DNA of 64,000 nt from IMG/VR virus record IMGVR_UViG_3300032331_001791, positions 28,148 to 92,147 of that record. One strand, given 5' to 3'. A program made the translations under genes and the position numbers. This document shows, piece by piece, positions 10,122-18,068 of the stretch. The notes below the pieces were generated by a model. That model searched no databases. It was not told where the DNA came from and saw only the letters and a list, made by a program, of their open reading frames with translations. Source of the stretch: a virus. Every line of letters begins with the position of its first letter. The first letter of the stretch is position 1.

Positions 10122-10874
10122 ATGTTATTAACAGATGTATTCATAATTGAAAGATTAGAAGTTCTACAAGAAGGAACTGGGAATAAGACCATGAAAGTTC
10201 GTGGAGTTTTCCAGAGAGCCGAAGAATCAAATAACAATGGAAGAATATACCCTACTGGAATTCTTTCAAAACAAGTTGGTAAACTTCAATCAATGATTAC
10301 TGAGAGAAGACTTTGTGGTGAGTTAGATCACCCACAAAATGATTCTGTCAAATTATCAAACGCATCTCATCTTATTACCAAACTAGAGATGAAAGGTAAT
10401 GAAGTTATTGGTGAAGCAGAAATTTTAAATACTCCTGCTGGTTTAACAGCCAAAGCTTTAATTAATGGAGGAGTGAAGATTGGAATTTCTTCAAGAGGAA
10501 TGGGTACTCTATCAGAGGATTCTAAGGGTCAAAAGATTGTCAATGAAGATTTCAATCTAATAACATTTGATCTTGTTGCAGACCCTTCAACAAGAGGAGC
10601 ACATCCAATGGTTTCTGAATCAAAAACACTTTCTTTTGTAAATGAATCTACAACAAAACTAAAGAAAGAAGAAGTATTCCTCACTCTACTAAAGAATAAA
10701 TTTAGCCAAGCATATGATAATTTTATAGATGAGGTTCATGGGGGAACTCATTTAATAGGAAACCAAGCAAAACTTGATGTAAATAAAAGTGGATCTTTAG
10801 ATGCAGAAGATTTTAAAATGTTACGAAAAGGAAAGAAGGCTAAAAAAATATTAAGAGGCATGAGAAAGAAATGA
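10122..10874 (+). CDS. Prohead core protease (gp21-like)
   Basis: A 250-aa serine protease that matures the prohead. Visible signatures are GRIYP (about 40-44), the catalytic His of GELDHP (His70) and the catalytic Ser of GISSRG (Ser123 or 124), followed by a DLVADPS motif, all as in the gp21/U9/U35 family. It lies directly upstream of scaffold and capsid genes, the T4 order. The C-terminus carries an extra EF-hand/dockerin-like loop (residues 219-230, DVNKSGSLDAED) and a basic tail, not part of T4 gp21. Candidate self-cleavage sites are MVSE|S and FVNE|S. Confidence 0.9.
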   Translation: MLLTDVFIIERLEVLQEGTGNKTMKVRGVFQRAEESNNNGRIYPTGILSKQVGKLQSMITERRLCGELDHPQNDSVKLSNASHLITKLEMKGNEVIGEAEILNTPAGLTAKALINGGVKIGISSRGMGTLSEDSKGQKIVNEDFNLITFDLVADPSTRGAHPMVSESKTLSFVNESTTKLKKEEVFLTLLKNKFSQAYDNFIDEVHGGTHLIGNQAKLDVNKSGSLDAEDFKMLRKGKKAKKILRGMRKK

Positions 10875-11590
10875 GCTATTTAAATAAATTAAAATTAATT
10901 TCAGAAGCTCAACCTGCCATGCAACCTAATAAAAAAAAGGTTCCTGGATCAACTAAATCCTCATCTAAAAAAGAGAAAGATTCTGAAAAAGATAAAGAAG
11001 ATAAACCTAATTTAGTAAATACATTTAGCTCAAGCGCAAAAACCGCCTTTACCTCACCAGAAGAAATAGGAAGCAAACTTGGAGGGGGTGCTCTTGGACA
11101 TACTCTTGGAACGGCAAGAACTTTAGCTGGAGCAGCGGCAGGGGTTGCAAAACCTCTTGTAAGTGCTGGATTGAAAACTGCTGGTAAATATATTACAAAG
11201 GGATATAAGAGTTTATTTTCTAAGACTAAAGGAAAACCAGCCCCCACACCTACCGAAAAGCCAAAAAAATTAAGTCCAGAAGAAATTAATAAACTTAAAA
11301 ATACTCAACAAGCTCAAGAAAAAAGAAAACTTAGAACTCAAAGAGATCTTAGTTTAGGTTCTGATTTATCTACTATTGGAAAACAAGCTGGTGGAGTTAA
11401 AGCAATTCGTAAAACACAAAGTGATGATGAAGCACAAAATAGAATGCGGAAGAATAAAGAAATATTAGCAAAAAGAAGATATGCAACTGCTTATGCTAAT
11501 AAAGTTCCTGGGCTAGATAATTTTTCTGAAGGTTCAGAGATTAATAAAGCAAAACTCGCTTATCTTTCTTTATTAAAATATATAAACTAA
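10871..11590 (+). CDS. Putative internal head protein
   Basis: A 239-aa Lys/Ser-rich protein that overlaps the protease stop by 4 bases (ATGA). Its N-terminus MSYLNKLKLISEA gives ISE|A at residues 10-13, a textbook gp21-type cleavage site. Residues 65-100 are Gly/Ala-rich and possibly amphipathic; the rest is charged. It has no enzymatic motif. Position between protease and scaffold plus the N-terminus support a packaged or core protein. Confidence 0.5.
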   Translation: MSYLNKLKLISEAQPAMQPNKKKVPGSTKSSSKKEKDSEKDKEDKPNLVNTFSSSAKTAFTSPEEIGSKLGGGALGHTLGTARTLAGAAAGVAKPLVSAGLKTAGKYITKGYKSLFSKTKGKPAPTPTEKPKKLSPEEINKLKNTQQAQEKRKLRTQRDLSLGSDLSTIGKQAGGVKAIRKTQSDDEAQNRMRKNKEILAKRRYATAYANKVPGLDNFSEGSEINKAKLAYLSLLKYIN

Positions 11591-11617
11591 TACATTTTTT
11601 AAAAAAAAATAAAAATC

Positions 11618-11638
11618 GTAGATATAGTTAGTATCTAC
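11618..11638 (+). promoter_or_regulatory. Leader hairpin upstream of scaffold gene
   Basis: GTAGATA (11618-11624) pairs with TATCTAC (11632-11638) around a 7-base loop, 20 bases before the scaffold start. The surrounding 67-base gap is very A-rich. It may affect RNA stability or translation; no poly-U follows, so it is not a clear terminator. Confidence 0.4.
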
Positions 11639-11657
11639 TTAAAGGATCAGGACTTAT

Positions 11658-12305
11658 ATGCAAAAAAAAATAAATAATATTGTTAGCCTTCTTCCTGAAG
11701 GTCTAGATGAGTCTACAGTAGAAAAAATCTTTCAGTTGGTTGATTCTACAATTACAGAACAAGTAGAGAATAAAATAGGATTGCTCGAAGCAAAAGTTAA
11801 TGCATTTTTAAGAACTAAAATAGATTCTTTAAAAGAACAAGCATTAAATGAGCTTTCAGAAGAAAATGAAATTTATAGAAATGCTAAACTATTTGAGTCA
11901 GTAAAAACTTTAATGACTCTAGAAATTAGCTCAAAGGATGAGAATAACTTAGTTCAAGAAATGAACACTCACCAAAAAGAACTTGATGAAGAGAATGGTG
12001 TTTTAACTTCACAGTTAAATAAACTAATAGAAGAAAATGAAAAGCTTCAAAATACCATCAAGGCTTTAAACAATAAAGTAAACCTTTCCGAGTCAAAAAT
12101 AAAGAAACTTGAGAAAGGAAACACACTCTTAGTAGAAGAAATCGAAAATTTACAGGCTGTCATTGATGAGCCTTTCGCTTCATCAGAGAAGGCTGTAATG
12201 ATTTCTGAAGCTAATCGTGAGGTTAAACAAAAGAATGATTTTAACAATGCATTCTTATCAGAGGCAGTGATGAACTTAATGCCTTTCAGTAAAGCAAAAA
12301 ATTAA
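11658..12305 (+). CDS. Prohead scaffold protein (gp22-like)
   Basis: A 215-aa, mostly helical protein with heptad-like leucines and charged residues (about 85-170), as expected of the T4 gp22 core scaffold. It sits directly between the protease and the major capsid gene. Several [L/I]xE|A sites (LLE|A near 42, MISE|A near 183, FLSE|A near 200) fit the known destruction of gp22 by gp21 during maturation. It ends in a small basic peptide, as gp22 does. Confidence 0.8.
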   Translation: MQKKINNIVSLLPEGLDESTVEKIFQLVDSTITEQVENKIGLLEAKVNAFLRTKIDSLKEQALNELSEENEIYRNAKLFESVKTLMTLEISSKDENNLVQEMNTHQKELDEENGVLTSQLNKLIEENEKLQNTIKALNNKVNLSESKIKKLEKGNTLLVEEIENLQAVIDEPFASSEKAVMISEANREVKQKNDFNNAFLSEAVMNLMPFSKAKN

Positions 12306-12312
12306 GGAATAA

Positions 12313-13947
12313 ATGCTTATGGATTCAATGTATGTACATGATGAACAATTAGTACAAAAGTGGGAGCCAGTTCTTGACGGCATTAAGACTGACTATGCCA
12401 AAAGAGTTACTGCTCAACTTTTAGAAAACCAAGCCAAAGCGATTGTCGAACAAAAGATGATCAATGAGGCTGATGCTCCAACTTCAGTTGGTAACCTTGG
12501 CACTTTTGCCAAGTTCGCATTCCCACTTATTCGTAGAGTCTATCCCGATCTGATAGCTTCTAACTTCGTTGGCGTACAGCCAATGCAAGGCCCTGTAAGC
12601 CAAGTTTTCTATCTTGGTCACTCACGCCACCATGGAGCAGGTGGTAGAAGCGAAACTATTTATAGTAAGTTTAACATGACCCCCCTAGGCATGGCTGCTT
12701 CTGCAATTGGTTCAGCTTCTGGAAACGGATTTCCAATAAACACCTTTACTGGTACAACAGGGGGTCTTGATGGAGATATAGCAGCATCAGGTGGATTTGA
12801 TGTATCTAATGTGCTTGCATATGGAGTGGCTAATGGTTTTGCTAGTGGATATGGATGGCCTAGCTCAACAATGGGTGGCCGTTTAGCTGCATTCCCAAAT
12901 GCCAATTCAACCATGGGATGGATTGTAAGTGCTGGTGAAAGACTTTCAGGAGATCAAATTCCTGAACTCAGCATTCACATTGAACAGGAAGCTGTAATTT
13001 CAAGAACTCGTAAGATGCGTGCTCTCTGGACTCTTGAAGCTTCACAAGATCTCAAGGCTTATCACAATCTTGATCTAGAGCGTGAACTCACTGATCTTCT
13101 CTCAAAAGAACTTCAGCTTGAAATAGACCGTGAACTAATCGAAGATCTCCGTATGATTGCATATGGATTTAATAGAAACAATTCTATAAATCAGATGGGT
13201 GGAGCTTCTCTAAAGAACATGGATAGCGATTACATTTCTTTAGGTTCCTTTGAAGGTCTTGCAACTGCTTCAACTGCTGCCACTGGTACATTCAGCCCTG
13301 GTCAGTTTAACTATTCTCAAACTGATGGAGTTGTAAGCTATAACATTCCAACTTCAGATGGTAAGAGATCAAATGTCTTTATTTGCGATTTAACAAACGC
13401 AGGAATTACATTTAATCCTCGCCATGTTGGTGAAGCTTATGCTAACCTCTTAGCAGTGATTAACCTTGCTTCACAGGATATCTATAAGACAACTCTAAGA
13501 GGTCCTGGTAGCTGGCTACTCACTTCACCACTAGTTGCTTCACTCCTAGAGAGTGCTGCCAAGCTCGAAGGTGGAGTTGCAAGAGAAGATGGCCCAACAA
13601 ACATGGGCAATGCTGGAATCAGCTTCAAGGGTAAGTTCATGGGACGCTATGACCTTTATGTTGACCCAATGTATCCCGATGATGAGATCATGGTTGGCTA
13701 TAAGGGAGCTAATGCTATGGATGCTGGATTTATCTACGCTCCATACATCCCACTACAGCAACTCCCAACAGTTGTTGATCCTGCTACCTTCCAACCCAGA
13801 AAGGGAATCTTAACAAGATACGGTAAGGTCCAGGTTGAACCTGCCTCAAGATTCTATAGAATCATCAGATTGGTTGGAGCTACTTCTCAGTATCTCTTCG
13901 TCAATGGTTCTCGTAATACTAGGGTCGCAAATACTCCTGTTATCTGA
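12313..13947 (+). CDS. Major capsid protein (gp23-like)
   Basis: A 544-aa HK97-fold capsid protein of the T4 gp23 family. The N-terminus has a MINE|A site at residues 49-53, the expected gp21 maturation cut, followed by the conserved LGTFAKFAFPLIRRVYPDLI stretch (about 62-83) and MQGPVSQVF. AAGGAA lies just upstream; ATG at 12313 or 12319 are both possible. Codon choice has more C-ending codons than neighbours, as expected for a highly expressed gene. A strong terminator follows. Confidence 0.95.
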   Translation: MLMDSMYVHDEQLVQKWEPVLDGIKTDYAKRVTAQLLENQAKAIVEQKMINEADAPTSVGNLGTFAKFAFPLIRRVYPDLIASNFVGVQPMQGPVSQVFYLGHSRHHGAGGRSETIYSKFNMTPLGMAASAIGSASGNGFPINTFTGTTGGLDGDIAASGGFDVSNVLAYGVANGFASGYGWPSSTMGGRLAAFPNANSTMGWIVSAGERLSGDQIPELSIHIEQEAVISRTRKMRALWTLEASQDLKAYHNLDLERELTDLLSKELQLEIDRELIEDLRMIAYGFNRNNSINQMGGASLKNMDSDYISLGSFEGLATASTAATGTFSPGQFNYSQTDGVVSYNIPTSDGKRSNVFICDLTNAGITFNPRHVGEAYANLLAVINLASQDIYKTTLRGPGSWLLTSPLVASLLESAAKLEGGVAREDGPTNMGNAGISFKGKFMGRYDLYVDPMYPDDEIMVGYKGANAMDAGFIYAPYIPLQQLPTVVDPATFQPRKGILTRYGKVQVEPASRFYRIIRLVGATSQYLFVNGSRNTRVANTPVI

Positions 13948-13971
13948 TAACTAGTTAAACTTTAGTAAATG

Positions 13972-14006
13972 GGGGCTAGAGAATAAAAGTTCTCTAGCCC
14001 CTCTTT
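13972..14006 (+). terminator. Rho-independent terminator after capsid gene
   Basis: A perfect 12-bp stem (GGGGCTAGAGAA, 13972-13983, with 13990-14001), 6-base loop, then TCTTT. It ends the head transcript. Confidence 0.9.
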
Positions 14007-14010
14007 GTTA

Positions 14011-14020
14011 CCTATATAAT
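14011..14020 (+). promoter_or_regulatory. Candidate promoter (CTATATAAT)
   Basis: A TATAAT element (14015-14020) lies just after the capsid terminator and 12 bases before the next ATG. No TTGACA-like -35 is evident, so it may be a phage sigma-dependent late promoter. Sequence-only inference. Confidence 0.4.
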
Positions 14021-14032
14021 TTAGAGAACTTC

Positions 14033-14242
14033 ATGCTTAAATATAGATCTAAATGTAAATGGAACTTACTTTTATACATAAATGATAAAGTTGTAGAAGT
14101 AAGACCAAATGAAGAATTTGTTTCATCCCATGAAGTAATTTCTAAATATCTTGAACTTATAATTGAAGAATCAGATATTCAATCCATAAAGAAAAAAAGT
14201 AAAGAAAAAGTAAATGAGCCTATCAATAATAGCGAAGCCTAA
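14033..14242 (+). CDS. Small hypothetical protein
   Basis: A 69-aa protein (MLKYRSKCKWNLLLYINDK...) with a beta-strand-like first half and a charged, helical C-terminus. It resembles in length and N-terminal pattern (basic start, LxIxLNGD/INDK, then V-R/Q-P-x-E) the 58-aa protein at 17879, suggesting related small virion proteins. It overlaps the neck gene by 29 bases. Function unknown. Confidence 0.5.
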   Translation: MLKYRSKCKWNLLLYINDKVVEVRPNEEFVSSHEVISKYLELIIEESDIQSIKKKSKEKVNEPINNSEA

Positions 14243-15089
14243 TATTCTTCTTTATGGAGATACCTTTGGAAAGTATGGTGGTCAATTATTAACTGATACC
14301 ATACCTTCAGGTGATTTAGATGTTAATGATTTAAATAAATCTACAGTTCTAGATGGGGTAGAATTTAATAGATTTGAACTAGCTGTTAAAGATTATATTT
14401 TAGCTAGACTAGGGCATCCTGTAGTTAGAGTAGAGTTAACTTCATTCCAATTAAAAATTTGTATAGAAGAAGCTATAAATAAATTTGCATACCATGCCCC
14501 TTTTTGGAATAGACAATTTGCAGCATTTGATGCTTCTGCTGGAATTAATCAATATGAACTTCCCGCGCATATAGCACACAATTTAAGTTATGTTAACTAT
14601 AGAAAAACTTTATTGACAATAAATGCTGCTGCTGGATCTTTAGAGTTTGATTTCTTCTTAAAATACTTCCAAGATAATTTTGTTTTAGGTGATTTTAGAC
14701 TCGGAGATTATTATCTATTACAAAGCTATATGGAGACTGCTAGAAAAGTATTAGGACAAGAGGGATCTTTTGATTTAGTTAATGGAAAAGTATTACAACT
14801 GTATCCCGCTCCAGCGATTGATGGTGAACGAGTAATATTAGAATATAGAGCAGTTGATTCAAATACTATTCATCCTGCATATAGAAATTGGATTCAAAAG
14901 TATTCTTTAGCGATTGCAAAAGGGGTACTTGGAGAAATTAGAGGAAAGTATAGATCTCTTCCTTCACCTGGTGGTGGTGCTATTTTAAATGGAGATGCTT
15001 TATCTCAAGCTAGTGTTAGAGAAAAAGAAGCTTTAGAAAAAGAATTAATGTCAGAAATAGAAGAGCCGCCAGTATTTACAATGTATTAA
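14214..15089 (+). CDS. Neck protein (gp13-like)
   Basis: A 291-aa structural protein. The [11 protein letters not shown] segment (about 64-74), a central beta-rich region and the [16 protein letters not shown] / [15 protein letters not shown] segments are typical of gp13-like neck proteins of environmental T4-like phages, as I recall them. It is followed by genes for packaged proteins, a second neck protein and a sheath stabiliser, as expected for a head-completion and neck operon. Start ATG 14214 overlaps the previous gene; no strong SD. Confidence 0.65.
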   Translation: MSLSIIAKPNILLYGDTFGKYGGQLLTDTIPSGDLDVNDLNKSTVLDGVEFNRFELAVKDYILARLGHPVVRVELTSFQLKICIEEAINKFAYHAPFWNRQFAAFDASAGINQYELPAHIAHNLSYVNYRKTLLTINAAAGSLEFDFFLKYFQDNFVLGDFRLGDYYLLQSYMETARKVLGQEGSFDLVNGKVLQLYPAPAIDGERVILEYRAVDSNTIHPAYRNWIQKYSLAIAKGVLGEIRGKYRSLPSPGGGAILNGDALSQASVREKEALEKELMSEIEEPPVFTMY

Positions 15090-15090
15090 T

Positions 15091-15855
15091 ATGGCAGTAA
15101 AACAAGATAAACCTAAAATTTCAGCTAGTAGAAAACTAAAACAAACATTTTTATCTCCTTTTGGATATGAAGATCCAGAGGCTATAGCTGCTGCCCCAAA
15201 AACTGTAGGCGATTCTGGGGCTTTAGGATTAGTTGCAGGTCCTATGGCTGTGGGGCAACTTGCTCCAGCAGCCACACAAATAGGAAAACAATTATTATCT
15301 AAAGGATCAAAATTAGGAAAAGCTTCAGATGCTTTAGATACAGCACAAGATGCTGCAAGCACTGCTATAAGTGTTGGAGGAAAAACTAGAGAATTAATGG
15401 GAAAAATAGGTTCTGGATTTTTAGATCTTTTTTCTAAAATATCAAATAGGGAGCCTAAGAAAAAAAAGAAATCATTTATGCGAGCCTCTTCTTTTAGGAC
15501 TGAAAATCCAGAAGAGAAAGATAGTGGAGAAGTTTCAGAAGGAAAAAAATATATGCCATTAAAATCAGGATCAAGTCAAAAAACTGTAAGTTCAAACATC
15601 AAAGAACTGATGCACGCTTATAAGAAAAAAGGAAAGATTGGAACTAGCATTCCTAAAGGAAGTAAAGCTGCTCAAAAACAAGCAGTTGCCATCGCTTTAT
15701 CCAAAGCAGGAAAATCAATCAAAGAAGGTAAACTTTGTGCAAAAGGAAAATCTGCTGCAAAAAGAAAGTTCGATGTTTACCCATCCGCTTATGCCAATAT
15801 GTACGCCTCTGCTGTCTGTTCAGGCAAAGTTAAGCCAGGAGGAAAGAAGAAGTGA
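15091..15855 (+). CDS. Basic protein with DUF6496-like and Cys-pair domains
   Basis: A 254-aa protein. Residues 1-115 are Ala/Gly-rich with possible amphipathic helices. Residues about 170-212 ([17 protein letters not shown] ... [13 protein letters not shown]) match the DUF6496 pattern seen in many phage proteins. Residues 213-250 contain the [20 protein letters not shown] motif and a second Cys, another short phage domain. The very basic C-terminus and location among virion genes suggest a packaged DNA-contacting protein. Function inferred only. Confidence 0.6.
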   Translation: MAVKQDKPKISASRKLKQTFLSPFGYEDPEAIAAAPKTVGDSGALGLVAGPMAVGQLAPAATQIGKQLLSKGSKLGKASDALDTAQDAASTAISVGGKTRELMGKIGSGFLDLFSKISNREPKKKKKSFMRASSFRTENPEEKDSGEVSEGKKYMPLKSGSSQKTVSSNIKELMHAYKKKGKIGTSIPKGSKAAQKQAVAIALSKAGKSIKEGKLCAKGKSAAKRKFDVYPSAYANMYASAVCSGKVKPGGKKK

Positions 15856-16505
15856 TCATAAACGAAGATCTTAGAAAGTGGGTTGCTGAAAAATGGGTTG
15901 ATATAGGAGCACCTAAAAAAGGTGGAGGATTCAAACCATGTGGAAGACAAAAAGGTGAGAAGCGCAAAGGATATCCTAAATGTGTTCCTCTTGCTAAAGC
16001 TAATTCTATGTCAACATCCCAAAGAAGATCTGCGGTAAAAAGAAAAAGAGCAGCAGGAAATACTGGCCCAAAACCAACCAATGTTGCTACATTCAAAAAG
16101 AAAAATATTCAAGAAGCTTGTTGGAAAGGATATAAGACAAAAGGTATGAAAAAGAAAAACGGAAGAATGGTTCCTAATTGCGTTCCTATGACAGAATCAT
16201 ATATTAATACTTTTCTACTTATTATGGAAGCAACGCCAGCTTGGCAAAGAAGTGAGGGTAAAGATCCTAAAGGTGGATTGAATAGAAAAGGTATAGCTTC
16301 TTATAGAGCAGCTAATCCAGGTTCAAAGCTTTCTATGGCTGTTACTACTAAGCCTTCTAAACTTAAGAAGGGCTCTAAGGCAGCTAATAGACGCAAGTCA
16401 TTCTGTGCCAGAATGGGCGGTATGAAGAAGAGATTAACTTCAGCTAAGACTGCTAATGATCCTAATAGCAGAATAAACAAAGCACTTAGAAAGTGGAATT
16501 GTTGA
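15852..16505 (+). CDS. Mosaic of three small phage domains (DUF5872/DUF6321-like)
   Basis: A 217-aa, very basic protein with a GTG start (GTGA overlap with the previous stop; AGGAGG at 15838-15843). Residues 3-75 ([20 protein letters not shown] ... [17 protein letters not shown]) match the DUF5872 pattern; 88-114 hold a short [15 protein letters not shown] / PNCVP unit; 127-217 ([17 protein letters not shown] ... [20 protein letters not shown], ending RKWNC) match DUF6321. An internal LIME|A site precedes the last domain. A packaged or nucleic-acid-binding role is inferred. Confidence 0.65.
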   Translation: MIINEDLRKWVAEKWVDIGAPKKGGGFKPCGRQKGEKRKGYPKCVPLAKANSMSTSQRRSAVKRKRAAGNTGPKPTNVATFKKKNIQEACWKGYKTKGMKKKNGRMVPNCVPMTESYINTFLLIMEATPAWQRSEGKDPKGGLNRKGIASYRAANPGSKLSMAVTTKPSKLKKGSKAANRRKSFCARMGGMKKRLTSAKTANDPNSRINKALRKWNC

Positions 16506-16507
16506 TA

Positions 16508-17080
16508 ATGTCTGATCAAAATAAAAATTATAAAGTAACTACAAAGTTACCAGAGCTTCCAGATATAGATACTGGAGACTCTGAACTTAATTTATTTGAT
16601 CAAAATAACCCAGACATAAATTTATTTAATTTAGTAGATGACGAAATAATTAGATTATCAGGAAGTAAGATATATTTTTATAAATATAACCAGTCTGAAG
16701 ATTATGATGAAGTATATTTAGAATCTAGAAACAAACCAATTTCTAAAATACCAATCTTAGTTCATGGTCACTATGAGCCTGATGCTATTGCTGAAAACTT
16801 AACAAATTTTGGAATAGAATTAGTTAGTGATCAATTATTTACATTTAATAAATCATATATTGAAAGAAAACTTGGTAGGCCAGTTATTCCTGGAGATGTT
16901 GTAAAACCAGTATTTCAAAATCAAAAATATGAAATCTATCAAGTAGTTGAAGATTCATTTGAGGCATATGGTATTTATCACTTAGTCTGTAATGCCAAAC
17001 TCTTAAGAGATAATCCGACTAATCAAGATGCTAGGCTCACTGATACATCAGATCCATTGGGAGGATATGATAACAGATGA
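16508..17080 (+). CDS. Neck/head-completion protein (gp14-like position)
   Basis: A 190-aa protein from ATG 16508; an in-frame GTG 15 bases upstream is less likely because it lies inside the previous gene. It has a mixed beta/alpha pattern with IPILVHGHYEP (about 82-92) and KYEIYQVVEDSFEAYGIYHL (about 140-160), a repeated theme among neck or head-tail connector proteins of T4-like phages. It overlaps the downstream stabiliser gene by 4 bases. gp14 equivalence is based on order and is tentative. Confidence 0.55.
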   Translation: MSDQNKNYKVTTKLPELPDIDTGDSELNLFDQNNPDINLFNLVDDEIIRLSGSKIYFYKYNQSEDYDEVYLESRNKPISKIPILVHGHYEPDAIAENLTNFGIELVSDQLFTFNKSYIERKLGRPVIPGDVVKPVFQNQKYEIYQVVEDSFEAYGIYHLVCNAKLLRDNPTNQDARLTDTSDPLGGYDNR

Positions 17081-17826
17081 CATCTGGAATTTTACCTGTG
17101 TACATTGCTTCTGAAGTTTTAGATACATCTATTGATCTAAGAACAGTTAGTAGTCTTAATGATACTTACAAAACAAGAGAAGCGCATATTAGAGCAGAGA
17201 TTCAAAAATTAACACAACAAGAATCGAATGTGATAGGGGTCTATAAACAAATTTTAAGATCCATGATTCATTATTTTTCTAATATGGTTTGTATAGATTC
17301 AGAAGGGAAGATCTCTGAGGTAAAATGTATTTATGCAAATCCAGAAAGAATGATTGCAAAAATAAAACAAGAAACAAATATAATACTTCCAATTATATCT
17401 ATTGCACAAAATACATCTACAACTGATTTAAAAAGATCAAGATATAAATCTATGCTAGTCCATGAGGTTGCGTATGATCGAGAAACTAACCGTGCAACTA
17501 GAATATTAAGTATCGCTCCAGTCCCAGTTGTAATTACTTATAATATTAATGTTTGGTGTAAGTACAAGGAAGATTTAGACCAACTTGTTGAGCAGATTAG
17601 ATTAAAATTTAATCCAGATGCTGATCTAAGTATTGATGGACATGATTTAATTAAAGCTTATTTACAAGAGGGTGAGAGTTTAGAGGGGGGTAATTTTGAA
17701 GCTGGAAACCAAGAGGATAGGACTTTAAAGAAAATTTTTACTGTAAATGTAGAAACTTATATTAATAATCCTAAGTTTTTAATTACTTCTACTGGAGCTA
17801 TTGAAAGAATAATGTTGGAATTTTAA
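17077..17826 (+). CDS. Tail sheath stabilizer/completion protein (gp15-like)
   Basis: A 249-aa protein. The ILPIISIAQ segment (about 105-113), the SIAPVPVVITYNINVW beta stretch (about 147-162) followed by a YKEDLDQLVEQI helix, and the position directly upstream of the sheath gene match gp15-like tail completion proteins, which cap the contractile tail at the neck. Translationally coupled to the previous gene. Confidence 0.65.
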   Translation: MTSGILPVYIASEVLDTSIDLRTVSSLNDTYKTREAHIRAEIQKLTQQESNVIGVYKQILRSMIHYFSNMVCIDSEGKISEVKCIYANPERMIAKIKQETNIILPIISIAQNTSTTDLKRSRYKSMLVHEVAYDRETNRATRILSIAPVPVVITYNINVWCKYKEDLDQLVEQIRLKFNPDADLSIDGHDLIKAYLQEGESLEGGNFEAGNQEDRTLKKIFTVNVETYINNPKFLITSTGAIERIMLEF

Positions 17827-17878
17827 AAAAATATTTCTAAAAAACATTAAATATCTTATACATACAATAGGAGTTTAT

Positions 17879-18055
17879 ATGAAATTAATTAAAAATACAA
17901 GTCTACAATCTTTTACTATTTTTTTAAATGGTGATAAGGGATGTGTAGAGAAATGGATTCAACCAGGGGAGGGCATTGTAGTTCCCGATTCTTGGGTTTC
18001 TGAGCAAGTAACTACAATGGCAAAGAAAAGAATACTAGTTGTCAGCAACGCTTAA
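17879..18055 (+). CDS. Small hypothetical protein before sheath gene
   Basis: A 58-aa ORF from ATG at 17879 with TAGGAG 6-11 bases upstream, ending 13 bases before the sheath ATG and followed by its own TAATAGGAG junction. It begins MKLIKNTSLQSFTIFLNGDK and contains PGEGIVVPDSWVSEQV. Good RBS, tight fit and similarity in plan to the 69-aa protein at 14033 support a real gene. Possibly a small virion or chaperone component; function unknown. Confidence 0.65.
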   Translation: MKLIKNTSLQSFTIFLNGDKGCVEKWIQPGEGIVVPDSWVSEQVTTMAKKRILVVSNA

Positions 18056-18068
18056 TAGGAGATAAAAT

